Below are positions 9,663-17,633 of a DNA stretch of 39,985 nt, piece after piece. Location of the stretch: assembly GCA_022616275.1 (NCBI GenBank), contig JAKEFB010000025.1, positions 1-39,985 on the forward strand, in the 5' to 3' direction. How positions within the stretch are numbered: the first letter of the stretch is position 1; each line of letters starts with the position of its first letter. This stretch comes from Chloroflexota bacterium. GTDB taxonomy: Bacteria > Chloroflexota > Anaerolineae > Promineifilales > Promineifilaceae. A program made the position numbers and the translations under genes. The notes beneath the pieces are model-generated. The model was not told the origin of the DNA and searched no databases. It saw nothing but the letters and a program-made list of their open reading frames with translations.

Positions 9663-11345
9663 ATGGGCACAGATCCCCTGGTTGGCAGGCACTTTGGCAA
9701 TTACGTTGTCCAGGAACTCCTGGGATGTGGCGGTATGGGATGCGTTTACTACGCCAGACATCGTCACCTGGACGTTGACGCGGCCGTCAAAGTGATTGAG
9801 ACCACGGCCCAGGACCAATCGGATTATTCCCGGCGATTTAAACAGGAAGCCCGCAACATTTTCCGGCTCAAGCATCCCCATATTGTTGACTATTACGAGT
9901 TTGGCGTCACTGACAATCTACACTACCTGGTCCTCGAATACGTTGACGGCGGCGACCTGGCCTGGGCCCTGGAAGAATACAGGCGCCGTGGCGAAGTAAT
10001 GCCTGTCGAGGCTATCGTTCGGGTGATGGAGCAGATAGGCAGCGCCCTGGATTACATTCATGGCCGGGGTATCATTCATCGCGATGTCAAACCTTCAAAC
10101 ATTTTGCTCGATAAGCTCGGGCGAGCCGTTCTGACCGATTTTGGCCTGGCCTGGAACGTGTTAGAGGACACACAAACCCATGTTTTTGGCACTGCCCACT
10201 ACGTTGCCCCGGAGCAGGCTATTTCCTCGGCTCAGATCGTGGCTCAAAGTGACATCTATTCACTGGGTATCGTTCTTTACGAGATGTTGGCCGGGGTGCG
10301 GCCGTTTGAAGGCGACACACCCTTATCCATTGCCCTAAAGCACATTCACGAACCGCCGCCATCGCCTCGCCTGGTGAATCCTGATCTGCACCCGGCCCTG
10401 GAACAGGTTATTCTGCGCGCCCTGGTCAAAGAAGTGGCAGAGCGCTATCAAACCGCGGCCGCCCTGGTTGAGGATCTGCGCCGGGCGTTAGCCGAAGCGC
10501 AGCCCGAACGAGACACAGGCCGGCCCGCCGCCCCGGCCCCAACTCTGGTTAGGATTACCAGGCCCCGCCGGCCTCAGGCCATGCGCGAACACTCTTTAAA
10601 TGAGATTGTGCTGGAAAAACCCACGCTGGCGCGAGTACCTGCTAAGGAGGAGAACCCTCCGGCTGCGAAAGTGATACCTGTCCGCAGCCGCCAGCACTTT
10701 CTCGCCCTGGGAATCACTACCTGGTTGGGTGTGCTGTGCGCCGTGATGGTTGTGGCTCTTATCCGGGGAGCACAACTGCTGAGCCGGCCAGGACCGGCGC
10801 CAACGGTCATGGCTACCCCAGGCCAGGTAGAAATAGGAACGCTACAGGAACTGGCCGACGTTGACCTTCAGATTACGCCGTCTATCACCCCGTCAGAGAT
10901 CACGCTCACCGGCACAACGTTGCTGTTGGTCTCCACCCCGGTGGCCTCGCCAAACGTCCAGATGATCTACGATGATGGGGTAGTCACCCTGATCAATATA
11001 TCTGGTTCTCCGCTCTCATTGGCTGATGTTACTTTTAATCGTATATCTGATGCCAATACCGTCAGCGCCACTTTTTCGGCCGGCAACTGGGGACTGGCTG
11101 GCGGGCACGGCGGAGGCGCCCTGGCCGCTGGTAGCTGTGTTCAGTTGCGGCGTAGCGGCGCAACAGCGGCCAGGCCGGAGTCATGTATTTCCTTGCGTCG
11201 TTGGCTGGCCACCCGAAACCAGGAATGGTATTTCTGGATAGCGGAGGGGGATAGTTCCGGGTTTCAAATACTCCAGCGTGGCACCGTCATTTACACCTGT
11301 CGCCTGGCTGACGGCAACTGCTTGTTTTACCTGCCCCAACCCTGA
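9663..11345 (+). CDS. Receptor-type Ser/Thr protein kinase
   Basis: A 560-aa Hanks-type kinase. The catalytic domain (about 13-280) has Gly loop GCGGMG, Lys43, helix-C Glu62, HRDVKPSN (139-146), DFG (159-161) and an APE motif, so it should be active. A proline-rich juxtamembrane linker leads to one membrane helix (about 346-370). The extracellular part (about 430-560) has a beta-rich look (DDGVVTLINISGSPLSLADV) like the lamin-tail-like domains often attached to Chloroflexota kinases; this assignment is tentative. It follows the pseudokinase gene by 11 bp on the same strand and ends 5 bp from the end of the convergent gene. Confidence 0.9.
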   Translation: MGTDPLVGRHFGNYVVQELLGCGGMGCVYYARHRHLDVDAAVKVIETTAQDQSDYSRRFKQEARNIFRLKHPHIVDYYEFGVTDNLHYLVLEYVDGGDLAWALEEYRRRGEVMPVEAIVRVMEQIGSALDYIHGRGIIHRDVKPSNILLDKLGRAVLTDFGLAWNVLEDTQTHVFGTAHYVAPEQAISSAQIVAQSDIYSLGIVLYEMLAGVRPFEGDTPLSIALKHIHEPPPSPRLVNPDLHPALEQVILRALVKEVAERYQTAAALVEDLRRALAEAQPERDTGRPAAPAPTLVRITRPRRPQAMREHSLNEIVLEKPTLARVPAKEENPPAAKVIPVRSRQHFLALGITTWLGVLCAVMVVALIRGAQLLSRPGPAPTVMATPGQVEIGTLQELADVDLQITPSITPSEITLTGTTLLLVSTPVASPNVQMIYDDGVVTLINISGSPLSLADVTFNRISDANTVSATFSAGNWGLAGGHGGGALAAGSCVQLRRSGATAARPESCISLRRWLATRNQEWYFWIAEGDSSGFQILQRGTVIYTCRLADGNCLFYLPQP

Positions 11346-11350
11346 CGCTC

Positions 11351-11833
11351 TCATAAGCCTTGAATCGCCCAGCCCTGAGGCAGAATATACGTAACAGTCT
11401 GGGTCGTTAAGGCTTTGCCGCTGTGAATGGTGACCACCCCTGAACGAGGAATTTCTAGCCCGGCTGACATCTGGATTGTCTTCCTGGTAAGGTCAATAAC
11501 CACCAGTTCACAATCCCGGGGCCGTAACGCCTCGCTTTCCGTTACTTCGTCAATTGCCTGGAAGGCTGTTTCCAGGGGGTGGCCCCTGGCCCTGGCCAGC
11601 GAAATCGCATGGTGGATGAAAACAGGACCTTTTTGGCGCAGGGCTTTATCAAATTCCATTAACTCAGCCATCACGGCCAGCGTCAAACCTCGTTGGTATA
11701 CGTCGGTTGCCACCAGCAGCTCCCCAAGATTGGCCGGATTGACTGAGCAGCCGGCCACCAATCGCATCGTCGTATCTTCGCTTGCCAGAAAACTCACGGT
11801 CTGCTCGCCATCCTTGACCGTAACCCGAATCAT
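11351..11833 (-). CDS. Conserved-looking protein of unknown function (160 aa)
   Basis: I do not recognise the family. The protein is soluble, mixed alpha/beta, with no signal peptide or membrane helix. I chose ATG 11833 (peptide MIRVTVKDGEQTVSF) because an AGGA-type ribosome site precedes it. A longer frame reaches 11938 but its extra residues look like leader sequence. A promoter-like element at 11942-11988, nearly identical to that before the ABC exporter, points toward this gene. It is convergent with the kinase gene, with five bases between the two stop codons. Confidence 0.6.
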   Translation of the reverse strand: MIRVTVKDGEQTVSFLASEDTTMRLVAGCSVNPANLGELLVATDVYQRGLTLAVMAELMEFDKALRQKGPVFIHHAISLARARGHPLETAFQAIDEVTESEALRPRDCELVVIDLTRKTIQMSAGLEIPRSGVVTIHSGKALTTQTVTYILPQGWAIQGL

Positions 11834-11941
11834 AATATCCTGTCCCTTTCCTTCCTGTCTGCAGCAGATCCATCGGAGGCCAGTAGAAGATGGCGGCCAG
11901 GTCTGCAAAACCTCCTCCCCAGGCTGTGGCTCAGTCAACGT

Positions 11942-11988
11942 CTATTATGGCAAGGTAAACACATTTTGCCTATGCCTTTCACAAGGCA
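11942..11988 (-). promoter_or_regulatory. Promoter-like element, copy 2 (shared with 4595-4634)
   Basis: On the minus strand: TAGGCA, 17 bases, CATAAT, facing the 160-aa unknown gene. It is 29/31 identical to copy 1. The plus strand of the same space also offers TTGCCT-N18-TAAAAT (11966-11995) for the ATP-grasp gene, whose ATG at 12002 would then be close to leaderless. A TGCCTT/AAGGCA inverted repeat sits at 11973-11988. Confidence 0.5.
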
Positions 11989-12001
11989 GTAAAATACGCT
12001 T

Positions 12002-13312
12002 ATGCAGCCAGGACAGGTTATTGACCGAAGTACGTTGCCCCAGCGGGCGCTCCTGCTATTGACCGCCCGGACCTACCGCGCCCGGCCGTTCATCGAGGCG
12101 GCCAGCCGGCTCGGTATCGAAGTCGTCACGGCCGTGGAAATGCACCGCCAACTGGCCGAGTACTGGAACCACCCGCTCGGCCTGGAGTACAACGAGCCGG
12201 ACGAGGCGGCCCAGGCCATCGTCCAGTTTGCCGCCAAAACGCCGCTGGGCGCCATCCTGGCCGTGGACGACAGCGGCAGCCTGGTGGCCGCCAAAGCCAG
12301 CGCCGCCTTGGGCCTGCCCCACAACGCCCCGGAGGCGGCTGAAGCGGCCCGCGACAAGTACGCCATGCGCCGCTTGCTGGCCGCGGCCGGCGTCCCCTCC
12401 CCCCAGTCCACTCGCTACGAGTTTGAGGAACCCCCGGCCACCACCGGCCTGGAAGCCATTGCCACCCAGATCCCCTATCCCTGCGTCGTCAAGCCGCTCA
12501 ATTTGTGCGGCAGTCGGGGGGTGATCCGGGCCGACGACCCGGCCGAATTCGTGGCCGCAGCCGGCCGGCTGCAGCGGCTGCTCTACGCCGACGACCCCAC
12601 GCCCGACCCCAAACCATTCCTGGTCGAACAATTTGTGCCTGGTTTCGAGGTGGCCCTGGAAGGGATTCTCGACGACGGCCGCCTGCAACTGCTGGCCCTC
12701 TTTGACAAGCCCGACCCGCTGGATGGACCGTTCTTCGAGGAGACCATTTACGTCACCCCCTCCCGCCTGCCGGCCGAGACTCAGGCGGCCATCACCGCCT
12801 GCGCCGCCCGGGCCGCCGCCGCCCTGGGGCTGCGCGAGGGGCCAATGCACGCCGAGCTGCGCGTCAACGACCAGGGGCCGTGGATTGTCGAAGTGGCCGG
12901 CCGCTCCATTGGCGGGCTGTGCTCGCAGACGCTCCGCTTCAGCAGCGACGCCTCGCTGGAAGAGTTGATCCTGCGCCAGGCCTTTGGCCTGGAGATTCGC
13001 TCCTTTCGCCGGGAGCAGGCGGCCGGCGGGGTGATGATGATTCCCATTCCTGAAGCCGGCTTGCTGAAGAAGGTTGAGGGTTGTGAAGCGGCCGCGGCCG
13101 TACACCTGGTAGAAGGAGTGGAAATCACCGCCAGGCTCAACTACTCCCTCACCCCGCTGCCCGAGGGAGATAGCTACCTGGGCTTTATCTTTGCCCGCGG
13201 CGAGTCGCCGGCGGCTGTAGAAGCGGCCCTGCGTGAGGCCCACAGCAAATTGCGCTTTGAGATCGCCCCGGAAATTCCCCTGACACTGAAACAGTTGACA
13301 CTTGACACGTGA
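12002..13312 (+). CDS. ATP-grasp domain protein (carboxylate-amine ligase type)
   Basis: A 436-aa ATP-grasp enzyme that would join a carboxylate to an amine or thiol through an acyl-phosphate. A Rossmann-like N-terminal domain (about 1-110) is followed by the ATP-grasp fold: YPCVVKPLNLCGSRGV (Lys and Gly-rich loop), EQFVPGFEVALEG, and HAELRVN with IVEVAGRSIGG for the metal-binding Glu/Asn region. Similar proteins make dipeptides or act as L-amino-acid ligases; the substrate is unknown here. The last residues (LTLDT) and the stop are encoded by a heptamer array (13295-13322). Confidence 0.85.
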   Translation: MQPGQVIDRSTLPQRALLLLTARTYRARPFIEAASRLGIEVVTAVEMHRQLAEYWNHPLGLEYNEPDEAAQAIVQFAAKTPLGAILAVDDSGSLVAAKASAALGLPHNAPEAAEAARDKYAMRRLLAAAGVPSPQSTRYEFEEPPATTGLEAIATQIPYPCVVKPLNLCGSRGVIRADDPAEFVAAAGRLQRLLYADDPTPDPKPFLVEQFVPGFEVALEGILDDGRLQLLALFDKPDPLDGPFFEETIYVTPSRLPAETQAAITACAARAAAALGLREGPMHAELRVNDQGPWIVEVAGRSIGGLCSQTLRFSSDASLEELILRQAFGLEIRSFRREQAAGGVMMIPIPEAGLLKKVEGCEAAAAVHLVEGVEITARLNYSLTPLPEGDSYLGFIFARGESPAAVEAALREAHSKLRFEIAPEIPLTLKQLTLDT

Positions 13313-13322
13313 AACTTGATAC
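13295..13322 (+). repeat. Heptamer array at a gene junction
   Basis: Four heptamers in a row: TTGACAC, TTGACAC, GTGAAAC, TTGATAC. They encode the end and stop of the ATP-grasp gene. The fourth unit supplies the TTG start of the DUF1990 gene. Confidence 0.7.
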
Positions 13323-13891
13323 GAATTACCTGGCGTAAACCGGCGGACGATATGATTCGGGCGTTTCTGGCCGGGCAGGAGAGGGAGGAGCTGGCTTACC
13401 GGGAGGTGGGCCGGTCGCGTGCTGAACCGCCGGCCGGTTACCGGGTGGATCATCACCGCGTCCGGCTGGGGGCCGGGCCGGCCGCATTTGAAGCCGCCTG
13501 CCGGGCGCTGCGGCGCTGGGAGATGTTTCAATTGGGTTGGGTGGCACTGTGCTGGCCGAACGTACCGGTTGAGCCGGGCACAACGGTCGGTGTCCTGGTC
13601 CGGGCCTGGGGGCTGTGGTGGCTCAACGCCAGCCGCATCGTCTACGTGCTGGACGAGGAGCGGCGCTTTGGCTTTGCCTACGGCACACTGCCCGGCCACG
13701 CCGAGCGGGGAGAAGAGCGTTTTATCGTCGAGTGGCAGACCGACGACGAGGTCTGGTACGATTTGCTGGCTTTTTCCCGGCCGGGCCACTGGCTGGTCTG
13801 GTCCGGCTACCCGCTGGCCCGGCGCCTGCAGCGCCGTTTCGCCCGCGACTCATTGGCGGCAATGGTACGGGCGGTAAGAACTGGTGGATGA
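13316..13891 (+). CDS. DUF1990 (UPF0548) family protein
   Basis: A 191-aa protein of unknown function recognised by the family's conserved blocks: GYRVDHHRVRLG, the strong FGFAYGTLPGHAERGEERF segment, and the end LLAFSRPGHW with PLARRLQRRFARDS. I chose TTG 13316 because the resulting N-terminus (ITWRKPADDMIRAFLAGQ) resembles that of family members; ATG 13352 would cut it short. It begins four bases after the ATP-grasp stop and overlaps the YndJ-like gene by 8 bp. DUF1990 and YndJ-like genes are found side by side in other bacteria, from memory, and the function of the pair is not established. Confidence 0.85.
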   Translation: MIRITWRKPADDMIRAFLAGQEREELAYREVGRSRAEPPAGYRVDHHRVRLGAGPAAFEAACRALRRWEMFQLGWVALCWPNVPVEPGTTVGVLVRAWGLWWLNASRIVYVLDEERRFGFAYGTLPGHAERGEERFIVEWQTDDEVWYDLLAFSRPGHWLVWSGYPLARRLQRRFARDSLAAMVRAVRTGG

Positions 13892-14906
13892 AGAATTTGA
13901 CGCAAAGACGCGAAGACGCAAAGAAAATACTTTAACTTCGCGCCTTTGCGTCTTGGCGTCTAATCTGAGAGAAGCTCTGATCGGCGGAGTGATCTGGTTG
14001 GCCGTCCTATTCTGGTGGCGGCCGGGGTTGCTGGCCGAACGGTGGGCGGTTTTGTTGTTGCTGTTGGCGGCGCTGGTCCTGGCTCCGCTGGCTTTGCGGC
14101 TGGCCCGGCCGGCCGGGCCGGAGACATTGTGGCGCTGGATCGGCCGGCTGCAATTGCCAGCGGCGCTATTGCTCGTGGCTGCTTTTTTCCGTCCGGCCGG
14201 CCCTACGGCGGCGTTCCTGACCCTACCCTGGCTGTTGGCAACGGTGTTGGTGGCCCTGGCCGGTGGGCTGAATCTATGGGTGCGGCGGCTGGGGCCAGCG
14301 GAGGCGCTCTGCCTGGATGCCGGCCTGGTCTACCTGGCCATCGGCGGCGGCTGGGCGATGTTGGACCGGCTGGGGGCGCGGCCACTGGGCTTTGCCCCGG
14401 CCATCGTCTTGTTGACGGCCGTCCACTTCCACTACGCCGGTTTTGTCCTGCCGGTTCTGGCCGGGTTGGCCGGGCGCGCTGTCGGGGGTAGGACTGCCCG
14501 CCTGGCGGCCCTGGGCGTGATCGTGGGAGTGCTCCTGGTTGCGGCTGGCATTACGGCCACGCAATTGGGCCTGGGGCTGGCGCTGGAAAGCGCGGCCGCC
14601 TGGCTGACTGCCCTGGCCGGGTTACTGGTGGCCGGGTTATACTGGCGGCTGGCCGGGCAGCGGCCACGGCCGGCCCTGGCCCGGCTTTTGTGGGGTGTGG
14701 CTGCCCTCTCGCTGGCCGGCGGCATGGCCCTGGCAGCGCTGTACGGCTCGCGGGCTTACCTGGCGGTTGGCTGGCTGGATATTCCCTGGATGCGGGCGCT
14801 GCACGGCTCGCTCAATGCCCTCGGCTTTTCCCTGGCTGGCCTGCTGGCCTGGCACGTAGCCATGTTGCATGATCGGGCGGCGGCCGGTGTATACTTGACA
14901 AGGTGA
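13884..14906 (+). CDS. YndJ-like polytopic membrane protein
   Basis: A 340-aa protein that is almost wholly hydrophobic, with about 9-10 predicted helices. The segment TAVHFHYAGFVLPVLAG is the hallmark of the YndJ family. Function is unknown. The frame opens with GTG 13884, overlapping the end of the DUF1990 gene. The first 28 or so residues (DAKTRRRKENTLTSRL and on) are polar and are encoded by an inverted octamer repeat (13899-13960), so the authentic start may lie further in, near the first helix. Base composition is very GC-rich with many GGCCGG strings. Confidence 0.78.
   Translation: MDEEFDAKTRRRKENTLTSRLCVLASNLREALIGGVIWLAVLFWWRPGLLAERWAVLLLLLAALVLAPLALRLARPAGPETLWRWIGRLQLPAALLLVAAFFRPAGPTAAFLTLPWLLATVLVALAGGLNLWVRRLGPAEALCLDAGLVYLAIGGGWAMLDRLGARPLGFAPAIVLLTAVHFHYAGFVLPVLAGLAGRAVGGRTARLAALGVIVGVLLVAAGITATQLGLGLALESAAAWLTALAGLLVAGLYWRLAGQRPRPALARLLWGVAALSLAGGMALAALYGSRAYLAVGWLDIPWMRALHGSLNALGFSLAGLLAWHVAMLHDRAAAGVYLTR
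13899..13960. repeat. Inverted repeat built of ACGCAAAG-type octamers
   Basis: Left arm 13899-13923 (GACGC AAAG/GAAG units) and right arm 13936-13960 are reverse complements at 21 of 25 positions, with a 12-base A/T-rich spacer. The array is translated as the N-terminus of the YndJ-like frame if the GTG start is used. Confidence 0.8.
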
Positions 14907-14951
14907 TAAGGTGAAAATAAGCAGGTTTTGCTGGATGGCTAAAGGGGCGAT

Positions 14952-17621
14952 TTGCCAGAGCGAAAAGAGTTCGGCCGCCGAACTCCGGTTTCGCCTCGCC
15001 CTACAAAACTTGGGGTTGATAAGGTGCTGAGAGAGTTAATTGTCGAGCACTTTTCGAGGGGGGAGTTGGTTACGCTTTGCGCAGACCTGGGTATGGACTA
15101 TGACGATCTGCCAGGCGCCAGCAAACCGGAGAAGATCCGGGAGCTGATCGCCTACATGGAGCGGCGCGGCCGGCTGTCCGACCTGTTCGACCAGCTTAGC
15201 CGGAGCCGCCCCCAGGTCAACTGGAAGCACCCCGGCCGGGCAACCGTCCGCATTGCGCCTGAAGTCAGGGGCTTCCTGGAAGCGACAGGCTATGAAATTT
15301 TAGATGAGTTGTGGGGAGAAAGACACGTCATTTTCCAGACGCAGCTTGTCTTGCCAGGCGAATACCTCAAGCGGTGGCTTTTTTGTAAGGACCTGGGGGT
15401 GACGCTGAACGACGTTGGCCTGCTGGAAGAGCAGATTGCCACACTGCGCGGTTCAAAGGGGTGGATGATTACTGAGGCCGACGTGATTGACCCGGATGCT
15501 CGCCAACGCATTGAGGAAAATCCTGATGCTACCGCCCACACGTTAGCCATTTTTTACCGCCAGACGCTGCAGTGCGACGCCTATTTGCAGAAGGAGTTAA
15601 TTGCTGGTTCGGCAGAGATCGAAAAGTATTGGGTTGACCTGAATTGCCGGGTAGAAGGGGAAGGCCGCTTTGATTTGGTCACCTACGTAGATACCTGGCT
15701 GAAGGCGGCGGCCGGGCGCCAACTGGCTCTGCTGGGGGATTTTGGCACCGGGAAGACCTGGTTTTGTCGCTACTACGCGGCCAGGCTTGCCAGGCGATAC
15801 TTAAAGAATCCCGAGGAAAACCGCATTCCCGTGCTGATCTCTCTGCGGGAATACACCACGGCCCTTAACATTGAACAACTGATTACCAGCACGCTGGTAG
15901 ACGTATACGACATCCGGCTGCCCGGCGGGTTTAAGACCTTCATGCACCTGAACCAGTGGGGGCGCCTGCTCTTAATCTTTGATGGCTTTGACGAGATGGA
16001 GCAGCACATGGAATACACGGTTGCCCTGCGAAACTATCGCGAGATAGCCCGGACGATGGCCGATGCCAGTAAAATGATCCTGACCTCGCGCCCACTTTTT
16101 TTTGAAGACGCCCAGCAGTTGCAGGCAGTTTTGCAGAGTTCGGGTAACCAACTGCGTTTTGAAACGCTTTCCCTGTGGGAGCTGGACGACGAACAAATCC
16201 AGGAATTGCTGCGCAAACGGGCGCCTGAAAAATGGCAGACGTCCTGGGAGCAGGTCAGGCAGTTCGCCCGGCTTAAAGACCTGGCCTCCCGGCCGGTGAT
16301 GACCCATATTATTGCCGAAACGTTGCCGGATATTGACGACCCCAGCCGGGTTGACAGCGCGGCGTTGTACAGAATCTACCTGGACAGGTGGATTGAAGAG
16401 GCCTGCCGACTGGAAGCGGCCGGCGCCGCCAACGTCAAGGACGACGTCTTTGCCTTTGTCCGCGACCTGGCCTGGGAATTGTTTAACTCGCGGACGACGA
16501 AGACGATTTCTTTGTCCGAACTCCGCGAACGCACGGGGGACAGAGCTAATTCCTCTGAGTTTAACCTGATTTTGCGCCAACTACTTGTCCATGATAAGCA
16601 GACCGGCAGTTACACCTTTCCTCACGTTTCTTTCATTGAGTACTTTGTCGCCGACGTTGTCGTGGAGGGCTTGCTGTCAGGAGACCGGCAGAGGTTGTTT
16701 GTCTTTACGCCGACAAGCGGGGTCCTGGGTTTCTTGACCGATATGATGCGGGGCCGCCCTGACGTTCAGCAAGGTCTTCTCAACGCCTTGTGGGAAGTTG
16801 AAACGAGCGAACAGATGGGCAGCATGGTTGCTTTATTGGCCCGCCTGGACGAAAAGCAACGACAGGGCAGCGTCAACAGAGAAGGTAGAGGGAACCCGGT
16901 ACGGCCGGTTATTAAAGCATTACAAACCGTCAGCCCCGCGAGCGCTGGCGCTTCCCCGACCTGGCTTCCTCAGCACGTGGTCGTGGCTCTGGGTAAGGAG
17001 GAGTTCCTTGAGGAAGTTACCAGGGAATTGTCGCCAGAGGCGCCACCCCAGGTCCGTTACTTTTTATTAGAATTATGGGGGAGTCCGGCAATTGGGGCGA
17101 ACCGGTCCCTGCAAGCGCTCAACCAGGCTATCTACCATGATCCAGACACCAGGGTGCGCCTCCACGCTGTACAGGTGTTGGGCCAGCGACAGGGAAAGGA
17201 AGAGGTAGAGATGCTCATTGAGACGATTGGCAACCAGGCCATGCCTGGCCCCATCAGGCAGGCCTGCCTGGACAGCATTCGTGTTAGCGCCCTGACGGCC
17301 GAGTCAGCCCACCATTTGTTACACGTTTTGCACCAGGTCATTGCTCACGAACCAGATGCCAGCGGCCTGAGGGCGGACTGTATCACCAAGCTGGCCGAGT
17401 ATGATTCTCGCGAAGCATTGGAACCACTCATTCCCATTCTAAAGGATTTCGAGCACAAGCTCTGGCTCGTTTCGGCCAGCATCCTATCCCTTACCAGCGT
17501 GGCCAGCCTGGCCGACGACATTGAAAAAGAGGTTATCTTGCCCAATCAGCAGGATGCTGGCCTGGCTCGCGAGATAGCCCACCTGAGAAGAGTTGTGGCC
17601 ACGATCAGGAAGAGTATTTAG
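14952..17621 (+). CDS. NACHT-family STAND NTPase with N-terminal effector-associated and nuclease-like domains
   Basis: An 889-aa signal-transducing NTPase. Residues about 22-88 match an effector-associated death-like domain of the EAD7 type (LRELIVEHFSRGELVTLC ... DLPGASKPEKIRELI). Residues about 95-215 resemble an Mrr-like restriction-endonuclease fold (WLFCKDLGV ... GSKGWMITEADV), though the usual E/QxK reads FCK. The NACHT core has Walker A GDFGTGKT (262-269), Walker B LLIFDGFDE (340-348) and ILTSRP (376-381). The C-terminal third (about 690-860) looks like HEAT-type helical repeats that could sense a ligand. The start is TTG 14952 after AAAGGGGCG. The next gene begins 12 bp after the stop. 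Such proteins are typical of prokaryotic immunity. Confidence 0.85.
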   Translation: MPERKEFGRRTPVSPRPTKLGVDKVLRELIVEHFSRGELVTLCADLGMDYDDLPGASKPEKIRELIAYMERRGRLSDLFDQLSRSRPQVNWKHPGRATVRIAPEVRGFLEATGYEILDELWGERHVIFQTQLVLPGEYLKRWLFCKDLGVTLNDVGLLEEQIATLRGSKGWMITEADVIDPDARQRIEENPDATAHTLAIFYRQTLQCDAYLQKELIAGSAEIEKYWVDLNCRVEGEGRFDLVTYVDTWLKAAAGRQLALLGDFGTGKTWFCRYYAARLARRYLKNPEENRIPVLISLREYTTALNIEQLITSTLVDVYDIRLPGGFKTFMHLNQWGRLLLIFDGFDEMEQHMEYTVALRNYREIARTMADASKMILTSRPLFFEDAQQLQAVLQSSGNQLRFETLSLWELDDEQIQELLRKRAPEKWQTSWEQVRQFARLKDLASRPVMTHIIAETLPDIDDPSRVDSAALYRIYLDRWIEEACRLEAAGAANVKDDVFAFVRDLAWELFNSRTTKTISLSELRERTGDRANSSEFNLILRQLLVHDKQTGSYTFPHVSFIEYFVADVVVEGLLSGDRQRLFVFTPTSGVLGFLTDMMRGRPDVQQGLLNALWEVETSEQMGSMVALLARLDEKQRQGSVNREGRGNPVRPVIKALQTVSPASAGASPTWLPQHVVVALGKEEFLEEVTRELSPEAPPQVRYFLLELWGSPAIGANRSLQALNQAIYHDPDTRVRLHAVQVLGQRQGKEEVEMLIETIGNQAMPGPIRQACLDSIRVSALTAESAHHLLHVLHQVIAHEPDASGLRADCITKLAEYDSREALEPLIPILKDFEHKLWLVSASILSLTSVASLADDIEKEVILPNQQDAGLAREIAHLRRVVATIRKSI

Positions 17622-17633
17622 GGTAACTGCAAT

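Noticed and set aside
12056-13789. Long open frame on the minus strand (577 codons) opposite the ATP-grasp and DUF1990 genes
   Set aside because: It mirrors two genes with clear family motifs. Its product is Gly/Gln/Arg-rich low complexity, as expected from the reverse strand of GC-rich coding DNA.
14895-14923. TTGACA before the NACHT gene considered as its promoter
   Set aside because: The -35 is perfect (14895-14900) but the -10 at normal spacing (TAAGCA) is poor, and it lies within the end of the YndJ-like gene; left unannotated.
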